From: Theodoxus fluviatilis
Taxonomy: Eukaryota; Mollusca; Gastropoda; Cycloneritida; Neritidae
Length of the DNA: 64,000 nucleotides
NCBI GenBank assembly: GCA_034096865.1
Contig: JAWQFJ010000517.1
Span: forward strand, 123,501-187,500
Direction of reading: 5' to 3'
Shown here one piece after another: positions 52,001 to 64,000 of this stretch (position 1 is the stretch's first letter; each line of letters opens with the position of its first letter). Made by a program: the position numbers and the translations under genes. The notes beneath the pieces are model-generated. The model did not search any database. It was given only the letters and a program-made list of their open reading frames with translations, and was not told the DNA's origin.

Positions 52001-55000
52001 TCTGTGTGTCTCCTCTGCCTTGTGTCTGTCTGTCTCCTGTCTTTCTGTGTGTCACCTCTCCCTTGTGTGTGTCTGTCTCCTGCCTTTCTGTGTGTCTCCT
52101 CTGCCTTGTGTCTGTCTGTCTCCTGTCTTTCTGTGTGTCACCTCTCCCTTGTGTGTGTCTGTCTCCTGCCTTTCTGTGTGTCACCTCTCCCTTGTGTGTG
52201 TCTGTCTCCTGTCTTTCTGTGTGTCACCTCTCCCTTGTGTGTGTCTCCTGTGTTTCTGTGTGTCACCTCTCCCTTGTGTCTGTCTGTCTCCTGTGTTTCT
52301 GTGTGTCTCCTCTGCCTTGTGTCTGTCTGTTTCCTGTGTTTCTGTGTGTCTGTCTCCTGTCTTTCTGTGTGTCTCCTCTGCCTTGTGTCTGTCTGTCTCC
52401 TGTGTTTCTGTGTGTCTCCTCTGCCTTGTGTCTGTCTGTCTCCTGTCTTTCTGTGTGTCTCCTCTGCCTTGTGTCTGTCTGTCTCCTGTCTTTCTGTGTG
52501 TCTCCTCTGCCTTGTGTCTGTCTGTCTCCTGTCTTTCTGTGTGTCTCCACTGCCTTGTGTCTGTCTGTCTCCTGTCTTTCTGTGTGTCTCCTCTGCCTTG
52601 TGTCTGTCTGTCTCCTGTCTTTCTGTGTGTCTCCTCTCCCTTGTGTCTGTCTGTCTCCTGTCTTTCTGTGTGTCTCCTCTGCCTTGTGTCTGTCTGTTTC
52701 CTGTGTTTCTGTGTGTCTGTCTCCTGTCTTTCTGTGTGTCTCCTCTGCCTTGTGTCTGTCTGTCTCCTGTCTTTCTGTGTGTCTCCTCTGCCTTGTGTCT
52801 GTCTGTCTCCTGTCTTTCTGTGTGTCTCCTCTGCCTTGTGTCTGTCTGTCTCCTGTCTTTCTGTGTGTCTCCTCTGCCTTGTGTCTGTCTGTCTCCTGTC
52901 TTTCTGTGTGTCTCCTCTGCCTTGTGTCTGTCTGTCTCCTGTCTTTCTGTGTGTCTCCTCTGCCTTGTGTCTGTCTGTCTCCTGTCTTTCTGTGTGTCTC
53001 CTCTCCCTTGTGTCTGTCTGTCTCCTGTCTTTCTGTGTGTCTCCTCTGCCTTGTGTCTGTCTGTCTCCTGTCTTTCTGTGTGTCTCCACTGCCTTGTGTC
53101 TGTCTGTCTGTCTCCTGTCTTTCTGTGTGTCTCCTCTGCCTTGTGTCTGTCTGTCTCCTGTCTTTCTGTGTGTCTCCTCTGCCTTGTGTCTGTCTGTCTC
53201 CTGTCTTTCTGTGTGTCTCCACTGCCTTGTGTCTGTCTGTCTGTCTCCTGTCTTTCTGTGTGTCTCCTCTCCCTTGTGTCTGTCTGTCTCCTGTCTTTCT
53301 GTGTGTCACCTCTCCCTTGTGTCTGTCTGTCTCCTGTGTTTCTGTGTGTCTCCTCTGCCTTGTGTCTGTCTGTCTCCTGTGTTTCTGTGTGTCTCCTCTG
53401 CCTTGTGTCTGTCTGTCTCCTGTGTTTCTGTGTGTCACCTCTCCCTTGTGTCTGTCTGTCTCCTGTCTTTCTGTGTGTCTCCTCTGCCTTGTGTCTGTCT
53501 GTCTCCTGTGTTTCTGTGTGTCTCCTCTGCCTTGTGTCTGTCTGTCTCCTGTGTTTCTGTGTGTCTCCTCTGCCTTGTGTCTGTCTGTTTCCTGTGTTTC
53601 TGTGTGTCTGTCTCCTGTCTTTCTGTGTGTCTCCTCTCCCTTGTGTCTGTCTGTCTCCTGCCTTTCTGTGTGTCTCCTCTGCCTTGTGTCTGTCTGTCTC
53701 CTGTCTTTCTGTGTGTCTCCTCTGCCTTGTGTCTGTCTGTTTCCTGTGTTTCTGTGTGTCTCCTCTGCCTTGTGTCTGTCTGTCTCCTGTCTTTCTGTGT
53801 GTCTCCTCTGCCTTGTGTCTGTCTGTCTCCTGCCTTTCTGTGTGTCACCTCTCCCTTGTGTGTGTCTCCTGTGTTTCTGTGTGTCACCTCTCCCTTGTGT
53901 CTGTCTGTCTCCTGTGTTTCTGTGTGTCTCCTCTGCCTTGTGTCTGTCTGTTTCCTGTGTTTCTGTGTGTCTGTCTCCTGTCTTTCTGTGTGTCTCCTCT
54001 CCCTTGTGTCTGTCTGTCTCCTGCCTTTCTGTGTGTCTCCACTGCCTTGTGTCTGTCTGTCTCCTGTCTTTCTGTGTGTCACCTCTCCCTTGTGTGTGTC
54101 TCCTGTGTTTCTGTGTGTCACCTCTCCCTTGTGTCTGTCTGTCTCCTGTGTTTCTGTGTGTCTCCTCTGCCTTGTGTCTGTCTGTTTCCTGTGTTTCTGT
54201 GTGTCTGTCTCCTGTCTTTCTGTGTGTCTCCTCTCCCTTGTGTCTGTCTGTCTCCTGTCTTTCTGTGTGTCTCCTCTGCCTTGTGTCTGTCTGTTTCCTG
54301 TGTTTCTGTGTGTCTCCTCTGCCTTGTGTCTGTCTGTCTCCTGCCTTTCTGTGTGTCTCCTCTGCCTTGTGTCTGTCTGTTTCCTGTGTTTCTGTGTGTC
54401 TCCTCTGCCTTGTGTCTGTCTGTCTCCTGCCTTTCTGTGTGTCTCCTCTGCCTTGTGTCTGTCTGTCTCCTGCCTTTCTGTGTGTCTCCTCTGCCTTGTG
54501 TCTGTCTGTCTCCTGTGTTTCTGTGTGTCTCCTCTGCCTTGTGTCTGTCTGTTTCCTGTGTTTCTGTGTGTCTCCTCTGCCTTGTGTCTGTCTGTCTCCT
54601 GTCTTTCTGTGTGTCTCCTCTGCCTTGTGTCTGTCTGTCTCCTGTGTTTCTGTGTGTCACCTCTCCCTTGTGTCTGTCTGTCTCCTGTGTTTCTGTGTGT
54701 CTCCTCTGCCTTGTGTCTGTCTGTCTCCTGTCTTTCTGTGTGTCTCCTCTGCCTTGTGTCTGTCTGTCTCCTGCCTTTCTGTGTGTCTCCTCTGCCTTGT
54801 GTCTGTCTGTCTCCTGTCTTTCTGTGTGTCTCCTCTGCCTTGTGTCTGTCTGTCTCCTGTGTTTCTGTGTGTCACCTCTCCCTTGTGTCTGTCTGTCTCC
54901 TGTGTTTCTGTGTGTCTCCTCTGCCTTGTGTCTGTCTGTTTCCTGTGTTTCTGTGTGTCTGTCTCCTGTGTTTCTGTGTGTCTCCTCTCCCTTGTGTCTG

Positions 55001-58000
55001 TCTGTCTCCTGCCTTTCTGTGTGTCTCCTCTGCCTTGTGTCTGTCTGTCTCCTGCCTTTCTGTGTGTCACCTCTCCCTTGTGTGTGTCTCCTGCCTTTCT
55101 GTGTGTCACCTCTCCCTTGTGTCTGTCTGTCTCCTGTGTTTCTGTGTGTCTCCTCTGCCTTGTGTCTGTCTGTCTCCTGTGTTTCTGTGTGTCTCCTCTG
55201 CCTTGTGTCTGTCTGTCTCCTGTCTTTCTGTGTGTCTCCTCTGCCTTGTGTCTGTCTGTCTCCTGCCTTTCTGTGTGTCACCTCTCCCTTGTGTCTGTCT
55301 GTCTCCTGTCTTTCTGTGTGTCTCCTCTGCCTTGTGTCTGTCTGTCTCCTGTCTTTCTGTGTGTCTCCTCTGCCTTGTGTCTGTCTGTCTCCTGTCTTTC
55401 TGTGTGTCTCCTCTGCCTTGTGTCTGTCTGTCTCCTGTCTTTCTGTGTGTCTCCTCTGCCTTGTGTCTGTCTGTCTCCTGCCTTTCTGTGTGTCTCCTCT
55501 GCCTTGTGTCTGTCTGTCTCCTGCCTTTCTGTGTGTCACCTCTCCCTTGTGTGTGTCTCCTGCCTTTCTGTGTGTCTCCTCTGCCTTGTGTCTGTCTGTC
55601 TCCTGTCTTTCTGTGTGTCACCTCTGCCTTGTGTCTGTCTCCTGCCTTTCTGTGTGTCTCCTCTCCCTTGTGTCTGTCTGTCTCCTGTCTTTCTGTGTGT
55701 CTCCTCTGCCTTGTGTCTGTCTGTCTCCTGTCTTTCTGTGTGTCTCCTCTGCCTTGTGTCTGTCTGTCTCCTGTGTTTCTGTGTGTCTCCTCTGCCTTGT
55801 GTCTGTCTGTCTCCTGCCTTTCTGTGTGTCTCCTCTGCCTTGTGTCTGTCTGTCTCCTGTCTTTCTGTGTGTCTCCTCTGCCTTGTGTCTGTCTGTCTCC
55901 TGTCTTTCTGTGTGTCTCCTCTGCCTTGTGTCTGTCTGTCTCCTGTCTTTCTGTGTGTCTCCTCTGCCTTGTGTCTGTCTGTCTCCTGTCTTTCTGTGTG
56001 TCTCCTCTGCCTTGTGTCTGTCTGTCTCCTGTCTTTCTGTGTGTCTGTCTCCTGTCTTTCTGTGTGTCTCCTCTGCCTTGTGTCTGTCTGTCTCCTGTCT
56101 TTCTGTGTGTCTCCTCTGCCTTGTGTCTGTCTGTTTCCTGTGTTTCTGTGTGTCTGTCTCCTGTCTTTCTGTGTGTCTCCTCTGCCTTGTGTCTGTCTGT
56201 CTCCTGTCTTTCTGTGTGTCTCCTCTGCCTTGTGTCTGTCTGTCTCCTGTCTTTCTGTGTGTCTCCTCTGCCTTGTGTCTGTCTGTCTCCTGTCTTTCTG
56301 TGTGTCTCCTCTGCCTTGTGTCTGTCTGTCTCCTGTCTTTCTGTGTGTCACCTCTCCCTTGTGTCTGTCTGTCTCCTGTCTTTCTGTGTGTCTCCTCTGC
56401 CTTGTGTCTGTCTGTCTCCTGTCTTTCTGTGTGTCACCTCTGCCTTGTGTCTGTCTGTCTCCTGTCTTTCTGTGTGTCTCCTCTGCCTTGTGTCTGTCTG
56501 TCTCCTGTCTTTCTGTGTGTCTCCTCTGCCTTGTGTCTGTCTGTCTCCTGTCTTTCTGTGTGTCTCCTCTGCCTTGTGTCTGTCTGTCTCCTGTCTTTCT
56601 GTGTGTCACCTCTCCCTTGTGTCTGTCTGTCTCCTGTCTTTCTGTGTGTCTCCTCTGCCTTGTGTCTGTCTGTCTCCTGTCTTTCTGTGTGTCTCCTCTG
56701 CCTTGTGTCTGTCTGTCTCCTGCCTTTCTGTGTGTCTCCTCTGCCTTGTGTCTGTCTGTCTCCTGTCTTTCTGTGTGTCTCCTCTGCCTTGTGTCTGTCT
56801 GTCTCCTGTCTTTCTGTGTGTCTCCTCTGCCTTGTGTCTGTCTGTCTCCTGTCTTTCTGTGTGTCTCCTCTGCCTTGTGTCTGTCTGTCTCCTGTCTTTC
56901 TGTGTGTCTCCTCTGCCTTGTGTCTGTCTGTCTCCTGTCTTTCTGTGTGTCTCCTCTGCCTTGTGTCTGTCTGTCTCCTGTCTTTCTGTGTGTCTCCTCT
57001 GCCTTGTGTCTGTCTGTCTCCTGTCTTTCTGTGTGTCTCCTCTGCCTTGTGTCTGTCTGTCTCCTGTCTTTCTGTGTGTCTCCTCTGCCTTGTGTCTGTC
57101 TGTCTCCTGTCTTTCTGTGTGTCTCCTCTGCCTTGTGTCTGTCTGTCTCCTGTCTTTCTGTGTGTCTCCTCTGCCTTGTGTCTGTCTGTCTCCTGTCTTT
57201 CTGTGTGTCTCCTCTGCCTTGTGTCTGTCTGTCTCCTGTCTTTCTGTGTGTCTCCTCTGCCTTGTGTCTGTCTGTCTCCTGTCTTTCTGTGTGTCTCCTC
57301 TGCCTTGTGTCTGTCTGTCTCCTGTCTTTCTGTGTGTCTCCTCTGCCTTGTGTCTGTCTGTCTCCTGTCTTTCTGTGTGTCTCCTCTGCCTTGTGTCTGT
57401 CTGTCTCCTGTCTTTCTGTGTGTCTCCTCTGCCTTGTGTCTGTCTGTCTCCTGTCTTTCTGTGTGTCACCTCTCCCTTGTGTCTGTCTGTCTCCTGTCTT
57501 TCTGTGTGTCTCCTCTGCCTTGTGTCTGTCTGTCTACCTGTCTTTCTGTGTGTCTCCTCTGCCTTGTGTCTGTCTGTCTCCTGTCTTTCTGTGTGTCTCC
57601 TCTGCCTTGTGTCTGTCTGTCTCCTGTCTTTCTGTGTGTCTCCTCTGCCTTGTGTCTGTCTGTCTCCTGTCTTTCTGTGTGTCACCTCTCCCTTGTGTCT
57701 GTCTGTCTCCTGTCTTTCTGTGTGTCTCCTCTGCCTTGTGTCTGTCTGTCTCCTGTCTTTCTGTGTGTCTCCTCTGCCTTGTGTCTGTCTGTCTCCTGTC
57801 TTTCTGTGTGTCTCCTCTGCCTTGTGTCTGTCTGTCTCCTGTCTTTCTGTGTGTCTCCTCTGCCTTGTGTCTGTCTGTCTCCTGTCTTTCTGTGTGTCTC
57901 CTCTGCCTTGTGTCTGTCTGTCTCCTGTCTTTCTGTGTGTCTCCTCTGCCTTGTGTCTGTCTGTCTCCTGTCTTTCTGTGTGTCCCTCTGCCTTGTGTCT

Positions 58001-61000
58001 GTCTGTCTCCTGTCTTTCTGTGTGTCTCCTCTGCCTTGTGTCTGTCTGTCTCCTGTCTTTCTGTGTGTCTCCTCTGCCTTGTGTCTGTCTGTCTCCTGTC
58101 TTTCTGTGTGTCTCCTCTGCCTTGTGTCTGTCTGTCTCCTGTCTTTCTGTGTGTCACCTCTCCCTTGTGTCTGTCTCCTGCCTTTCTGTGTGTCTCCTCT
58201 GCCTTGTGTCTGTCTCCTGCCTTTCTGTGTGTCTCCTCTGCCTTGTGTCTGTCTGTCTCCTGCCTTTCTGTGTCTCCTCTGCCTTGTGTCTGTCTGTCTC
58301 CTGTCTTTCTGTGTGTCACCTCTGCCTTGTGTCTGTCTGTCTCCTGTCTTTCTGTGTGTCTCCTCTGCCTTGTGTCTGTCTGTCTCCTGTCTTTCTGTGT
58401 GTCACCTCTGCCTTGTGTCTGTCTGTCTCCTGCCTTTCTGTGTGTCTCCTCTGCCTTGTGTCTGTCTGTCTCCTGTCTTTCTGTGTGTCTCCTCTGCCTT
58501 GTGTCTGTCTGTCTCCTGTCTTTCTGTGTGTCTCCTCTGCCTTGTGTCTGTCTGTCTCCTGCCTTTCTGTGTGTCTCCTCTGCCTTGTGTCTGTCTGTCT
58601 CCTGCCTTTCTGTGTGTCTCCTCTGCCTTGTGTCTGTCTGTCTCCTGTCTTTCTGTGTGTCTCCTCTGCCTTGTGTCTGTCTGTCTCCTGTCTTTCTGTG
58701 TGTCTCCTCTGCCTTGTGTCTGTCTGTCTCCTGTCTTTCTGTGTGTCTCCTCTGCCTTGTGTCTGTCTGTCTCCTGTCTTTCTGTGTGTCTCCTCTGCCT
58801 TGTGTCTGTCTGTCTCCTGTCTTTCTGTGTGTCTCCTCTGCCTTGTGTCTGTCTGTCTCCTGTCTTTCTGTGTGTCACCTCTGCCTTGTGTCTGTCTGTC
58901 TCCTGTCTTTCTGTGTGTCTCCTCTGCCTTGTGTCTGTCTGTCTCCTGTCTTTCTGTGTGTCTCCTCTGCCTTGTGTCTGTCTGTCTCCTGTCTTTCTGT
59001 GTGTCTCCTCTGCCTTGTGTCTGTCTGTCTCCTGCCTTTCTGTGTGTCTCCTCTGCCTTGTGTCTGTCTGTCTCCTGTCTTTCTGTGTGTCTCCTCTGCC
59101 TTGTGTCTGTCTGTCTCCTGTCTTTCTGTGTGTCTCCTCTGCCTTGTGTCTGTCTGTCTCCTGTCTTTCTGTGTGTCTCCTCTGCCTTGTGTCTGTCTGT
59201 CTCCTGTCTTTCTGTGTGTCTCCTCTGCCTTGTGTCTGTCTGTCTCCTGTCTTTCTGTGTGTCTCCTCTGCCTTGTGTCTGTCTGTCTCCTGTCTTTCTG
59301 TGTGTCTCCTCTGCCTTGTGTCTGTCTGTCTCCTGTCTTTCTGTGTGTCTCCTCTGCCTTGTGTCTGTCTGTCTCCTGTCTTTCTGTGTGTCTCCTCTGC
59401 CTTGTGTCTGTCTGTCTCCTGTCTTTCTGTGTGTCTCCTCTGCCTTGTGTCTGTCTGTCTCCTGTCTTTCTGTGTGTCTCCTCTGCCTTGTGTCTGTCTG
59501 TCTCCTGTCTTTCTGTGTGTCTCCTCTGCCTTGTGTCTGTCTGTCTCCTGCCTTTCTGTGTGTCTCCTCTGCCTTGTGTCTGTCTGTCTCCTGTCTTTCT
59601 GTGTGTCTCCTCTGCCTTGTGTCTGTCTGTCTCCTGTCTTTCTGTGTGTCTCCTCTGCCTTGTGTCTGTCTGTCTCCTGTCTTTCTGTGTGTCTCCTCTG
59701 CCTTGTGTCTGTCTGTCTCCTGTCTTTCTGTGTGTCTCCTCTGCCTTGTGTCTGTCTGTCTCCTGTCTTTCTGTGTGTCTCCTCTGCCTTGTGTCTGTCT
59801 GTCTCCTGTCTTTCTGTGTGTCTCCTCTGCCTTGTGTCTGTCTGTCTCCTGTCTTTCTGTGTGTCTCCTCTGCCTTGTGTCTGTCTGTCTCCTGTCTTTC
59901 TGTGTGTCTCCTCTGCCTTGTGTCTGTCTGTCTCCTGTCTTTCTGTGTGTCTCCTCTGCCTTGTGTCTGTCTGTCTCCTGTCTTTCTGTGTGTCTCCTCT
60001 GCCTTGTGTCTGTCTGTCTCCTGTCTTTCTGTGTGTCTCCTCTGCCTTGTGTCTGTCTGTCTCCTGTCTTTCTGTGTGTCTCCTCTGCCTTGTGTCTGTC
60101 TGTCTCCTGTCTTTCTGTGTGTCTCCTCTGCCTTGTGTCTGTCTGTCTCCTGTCTTTCTGTGTGTCTCCTCTGCCTTGTGTCTGTCTGTCTCCTGTCTTT
60201 CTGTGTGTCTCCTCTGCCTTGTGTCTGTCTGTCTCCTGTCTTTCTGTGTGTCTCCTCTGCCTTGTGTCTGTCTGTCTCCTGTCTTTCTGTGTGTCTCCTC
60301 TGCCTTGTGTCTGTCTGTCTCCTGTCTTTCTGTGTGTCTCCTCTGCCTTGTGTCTGTCTGTCTCCTGTCTTTCTGTGTGTCTCCTCTGCCTTGTGTCTGT
60401 CTGTCTCCTGTCTTTCTGTGTGTCTCCTCTGCCTTGTGTCTGTCTGTCTCCTGTCTTTCTGTGTGTCTCCTCTGCCTTGTGTCTGTCTGTCTCCTGTCTT
60501 TCTGTGTGTCTCCTCTGCCTTGTGTCTGTCTGTCTCCTGTCTTTCTGTGTGTCTCCTCTGCCTTGTGTCTGTCTGTCTCCTGTCTTTCTGTGTGTCTCCT
60601 CTGCCTTGTGTCTGTCTGTCTCCTGTCTTTCTGTGTGTCTCCTCTGCCTTGTGTCTGTCTGTCTCCTGTCTTTCTGTGTGTCTCCTCTGCCTTGTGTCTG
60701 TCTGTCTCCTGTCTTTCTGTGTGTCTCCTCTGCCTTGTGTCTGTCTGTCTCCTGTCTTTCTGTGTGTCTCCTCTGCCTTGTGTCTGTCTGTCTCCTGTCT
60801 TTCTGTGTGTCTCCTCTGCCTTGTGTCTGTCTGTCTCCTGTCTTTCTGTGTCTCCACTGCCTTGTGTCTGTCTCCTGTCTTTCTGTGTGTCTCCTCTGCC
60901 TTGTGTCTGTCTGTCTCCTGTCTTTCTGTGTGTCTCCTCTGCCTTGTGTCTGTCTGTCTCCTGTCTTTCTGTGTGTCTCCTCTGCCTTGTGTCTGTCTGT

Positions 61001-64000
61001 CTCCTGTCTTTCTGTGTGTCTCCTCTGCCTTGTGTCTGTCTGTCTCCTGTCTTTCTGTGTGTCTCCTCTGCCTTGTGTCTGTCTGTCTCCTGTCTTTCTG
61101 TGTGTCTCCTCTGCCTTGTGTCTGTCTGTCTCCTGTCTTTCTGTGTGTCTCCTCTGCCTTGTGTCTGTCTGTCTCCTGTCTTTCTGTGTGTCTCCTCTGC
61201 CTTGTGTCTGTCTGTCTCCTGTCTTTCTGTGTGTCTCCTCTGCCTTGTGTCTGTCTGTCTCCTGTCTTTCTGTGTGTCTCCTCTGCCTTGTGTCTGTCTG
61301 TCTCCTGTCTTTCTGTGTGTCTCCTCTGCCTTGTGTCTGTCTGTCTCCTGTCTTTCTGTGTGTCTCCTCTGCCTTGTGTCTGTCTGTCTCCTGTCTTTCT
61401 GTGTGTCTCCTCTGCCTTGTGTCTGTCTGTCTCCTGTCTTTCTGTGTGTCTCCTCTGCCTTGTGTCTGTCTGTCTCCTGTCTTTCTGTGTGTCTCCTCTG
61501 CCTTGTGTCTGTCTGTCTCCTGTCTTTCTGTGTGTCTCCTCTGCCTTGTGTCTGTCTGTCTCCTGTCTTTCTGTGTGTCTCTCTGCTTCTGTCTGTGTCT
61601 GTGTCTGTCTGCCTCCTGTCTTTCTGTGTGTCTCCTCTGCCTTGTGTCTGTCTGTCTCCTGTCTTTCTGTGTGTCTCCTCTGCCTTGTGTGTGTCTGTCT
61701 CCTGTCTTTCTGTGTGTCTCCTCTGCCTTGTGTCTGTCTGTCTCCTGTCTTTCTGTGTGTCTCTCTGTCTGTCTCTGTGTTGTCTCTCTGTCTTCTCTGT
61801 GTTGTCTCTCTGTCTGTTCTGTGTGTCTCCTGTCTTCTGTGTCTGTCTCCTGCCTTTCTGTGTGTCTCTCTGTCTGTCTCTGTGTGTCTCCTCTGTCTCT
61901 GTGTGTCTGTCTCCTGTCTTTCTGTGTGTCTCCTCTGCCTTGTGTCTGTCTGTCTCCTGTCTTTCTGTGTGTCTCCTCTGCCTTGTGTCTGTGTTCTGTC
62001 TCTCTGTCTGTCTCTGTGTTTGTCTCCTCTGCCTTGTGTCTGTCTGTCTCCTGTCTTTCTGTGTGTCTCCTCTGCCTTGTGTCTGTCTGTCTCCTGTCTT
62101 TCTGTGTGTCTCCTCTGCCTTGTGTCTGTCTGTCTCCTGTCTTTCTGTGTGTCTCCTCTGCCTTGTGTCTGTCTGTCTCCTGTCTTTCTGTGTGTCTCCT
62201 CTGCCTTGTGTCTGTCTGTCTCCTGTCTTTCTGTGTGTCTCCTCTGCCTTGTGTCTGTCTGTCTCCTGTCTTTCTGTGTGTCTCCTCTGCCTTGTGTCTG
62301 TCTGTCTCCTGTCTTTCTGTGTGTCTCCTCTGCCTTGTGTCTGTCTGTCTCCTGTCTTTCTGTGTGTCTCCTCTGCCTTGTGTCTGTCTGTCTCCTGTCT
62401 TTCTGTGTGTCTCCTCTGCCTTGTGTCTGTCTGTCTCCTGTCTTTCTGTGTGTCTCCTCTGCCTTGTGTCTGTCTGTCTCCTGTCTTTCTGTGTGTCTCC
62501 TCTGCCTTGTGTCTGTCTGTCTCCTGTCTTTCTGTGTGTCTCCTCTGCCTTGTGTCTGTCTGTCTCCTGTCTTTCTGTGTGTCTCCTCTGCCTTGTGTCT
62601 GTCTGTCTCCTGTCTTTCTGTGTGTCTCCTCTGCCTTGTGTCTGTCTGTCTCCTGTCTTTCTGTGTGTCTCCTCTGCCTTGTGTCTGTCTGTCTCCTGTC
62701 TTTCTGTGTGTCTCCTCTGCCTTGTGTCTGTCTGTCTCCTGTCTTTCTGTGTGTCTCCTCTGCCTTGTGTCTGTCTGTCTCCTGTCTTTCTGTGTGTCTC
62801 CTCTGCCTTGTGTCTGTCTGTCTCCTGTCTTTCTGTGTGTCTCCTCTGCCTTGTGTCTGTCTGTCTCCTGTCTTTCTGTGTGTCTCCTCTGCCTTGTGTC
62901 TGTCTGTCTCCTGTCTTTCTGTGTGTCTCCTCTGCCTTGTGTCTGTCTGTCTCCTGTCTTTCTGTGTGTCTCCTCTGCCTTGTGTCTGTCTGTCTCCTGT
63001 CTTTCTGTGTGTCTCCTCTGCCTTGTGTCTGTCTGTCTCCTGTCTTTCTGTGTGTCTCCTCTGCCTTGTGTCTGTCTGTCTCCTGTCTTTCTGTGTGTCT
63101 CCTCTGCCTTGTGTCTGTCTGTCTCCTGTCTTTCTGTGTGTCTCCTCTGCCTTGTGTCTGTCTGTCTCCTGTCTTTCTGTGTGTCTCCTCTGCCTTGTGT
63201 CTGTCTGTCTCCTGTCTTTCTGTGTGTCTCCTCTGCCTTGTGTCTGTCTGTCTCCTGTCTTTCTGTGTGTCACCTCTCCCTTGTGTCTGTCTGTCTCCTG
63301 TCTTTCTGTGTGTCTCCTCTGCCTTGTGTCTGTCTGTCTCCTGTCTTTCTGTGTGTCTCCTCTGCCTTGTGTCTGTCTGTCTCCTGTCTTTCTGTGTGTC
63401 TCCTCTGCCTTGTGTCTGTCTGTCTCCTGTCTTTCTGTGTGTCTCCTCTGCCTTGTGTCTGTCTGTCTCCTGTCTTTCTGTGTGTCTCCTCTGCCTTGTG
63501 TCTGTCTGTCTCCTGTCTTTCTGTGTGTCTCCTCTGCCTTGTGTCTGTCTGTCTCCTGTCTTTCTGTGTGTCTCCTCTGCCTTGTGTCTGTCTGTCTCCT
63601 GTCTTTCTGTGTGTCTCCTCTGCCTTGTGTCTGTCTGTCTCCTGTCTTTCTGTGTGTCACCTCTCCCTTGTGTCTGTCTGTCTCCTGTCTTTCTGTGTGT
63701 CTCCTCTGCCTTGTGTCTGTCTGTCTCCTGTCTTTCTGTGTGTCTCCTCTGCCTTGTGTCTGTCTGTCTCCTGTCTTTCTGTGTGTCTCCTCTGCCTTGT
63801 GTCTGTCTGTCTCCTGTCTTTCTGTGTGTCTCCTCTCCTTGTGTCTGTCTGTCTCCTGTCTTTCTGTGTGTCTCCTCTGCCTTGTGTCTGTCTGTCTCCT
63901 GTCTTTCTGTGTGTCTCCTCTGCCTTGTGTCTGTCTGTCTCCTGTCTTTCTGTGTGTCTCCTCTGCCTTGTGTCTGTCTGTCTCCTGTCTTCTGTGTGTC
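49038..64000. repeat. 43-bp satellite array, at least 15 kb, running off the window
   Basis: About 348 copies of CTCCTGTCTTTCTGTGTGTC then TCCTCTGCCTTGTGTCTGTC and TGT (43 bp), with no A in the consensus on the plus strand. From 49.0 to about 55.7 kb the copies are varied (CACCTCTCCC, GTGTTTC, CCTTTC, TCCACT, TGTTTCC variants, and shortened units). From about 55.7 kb to the end most are identical, apart from a scrambled island at 61570-62030. The 43-bp period cycles all three frames, and the minus strand lacks stops, giving Arg/Gln/Thr-rich frames of up to 1752 codons that are artefacts. The array lies in the sense orientation within Par6 intron 2. Confidence 0.97.

Noticed and set aside
49145..63660. 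Arg/Gln/Thr-rich minus-strand open frames of up to 1752 codons
   Set aside because: They arise from a 43-bp satellite whose period is not a multiple of three and whose minus strand lacks stops in any frame. No splice sites, no domain, and the array continues past the window.
49038..64000. CRISPR-like array
   Set aside because: Units are contiguous with no unique spacers, and the window is animal nuclear DNA.

Overview
This is a eukaryotic, animal nuclear window. Introns have GT/AG boundaries, transposon families are nested, microsatellites are everywhere, and one gene (Par6) is animal-specific. Elements rich in TGACCTTGACCTTGA together with piggyBac, CR1-like and RTE/L2-like remnants fit a mollusc, probably a marine gastropod; that assignment is inference.

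Layout. 1-4.1 kb: two piggyBac transposase relics, the second inside an element with recognisable TTAA-flanked ends (2006-4109). 4.1-7.3 kb: a (CT)n tract and decayed Mutator-like and piggyBac coding remnants. 7.6-32.4 kb, minus strand: a gene I do not recognise, rebuilt as six exons (32217-32355, 28134-28481, 22204-22359, 12914-13201, 8491-9744, 7620-7765). Every intron is phase 1, and the joined frame is 776 codons plus stop. It looks like an acidic, low-complexity, probably nuclear protein with a three-fold DELG-type motif and a three-fold C-terminal motif. Its exon 3 ends in 20 copies of a 30-bp unit, each with a consensus 5' splice site. Its introns hold a 2.5-kb satellite, MITEs and a transposon-in-transposon stack at 13.6-21.3 kb, part of which can be dated against a paralogous copy at 24.6-25.5 kb.

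33.6 kb onward, plus strand: the 5' end of Par6, the cell-polarity scaffold. Exon 1 is 33613-33675 and exon 2, encoding the PB1 domain, is 39092-39314. The CRIB and PDZ exons are not seen, so intron 2 runs at least 24.7 kb to the window end. It contains a broken CR1-like LINE, a 3.6-kb array of a 25-bp unit, and an array of a 43-bp unit of at least 15 kb that runs off the window and is almost free of adenine on the plus strand.

The two host genes are divergent, with start codons about 1.26 kb apart and YY1-like and CRE-like sites between or beside them. Very long open frames at 44.5-48.2 kb and 49-64 kb are satellite artefacts, not genes.
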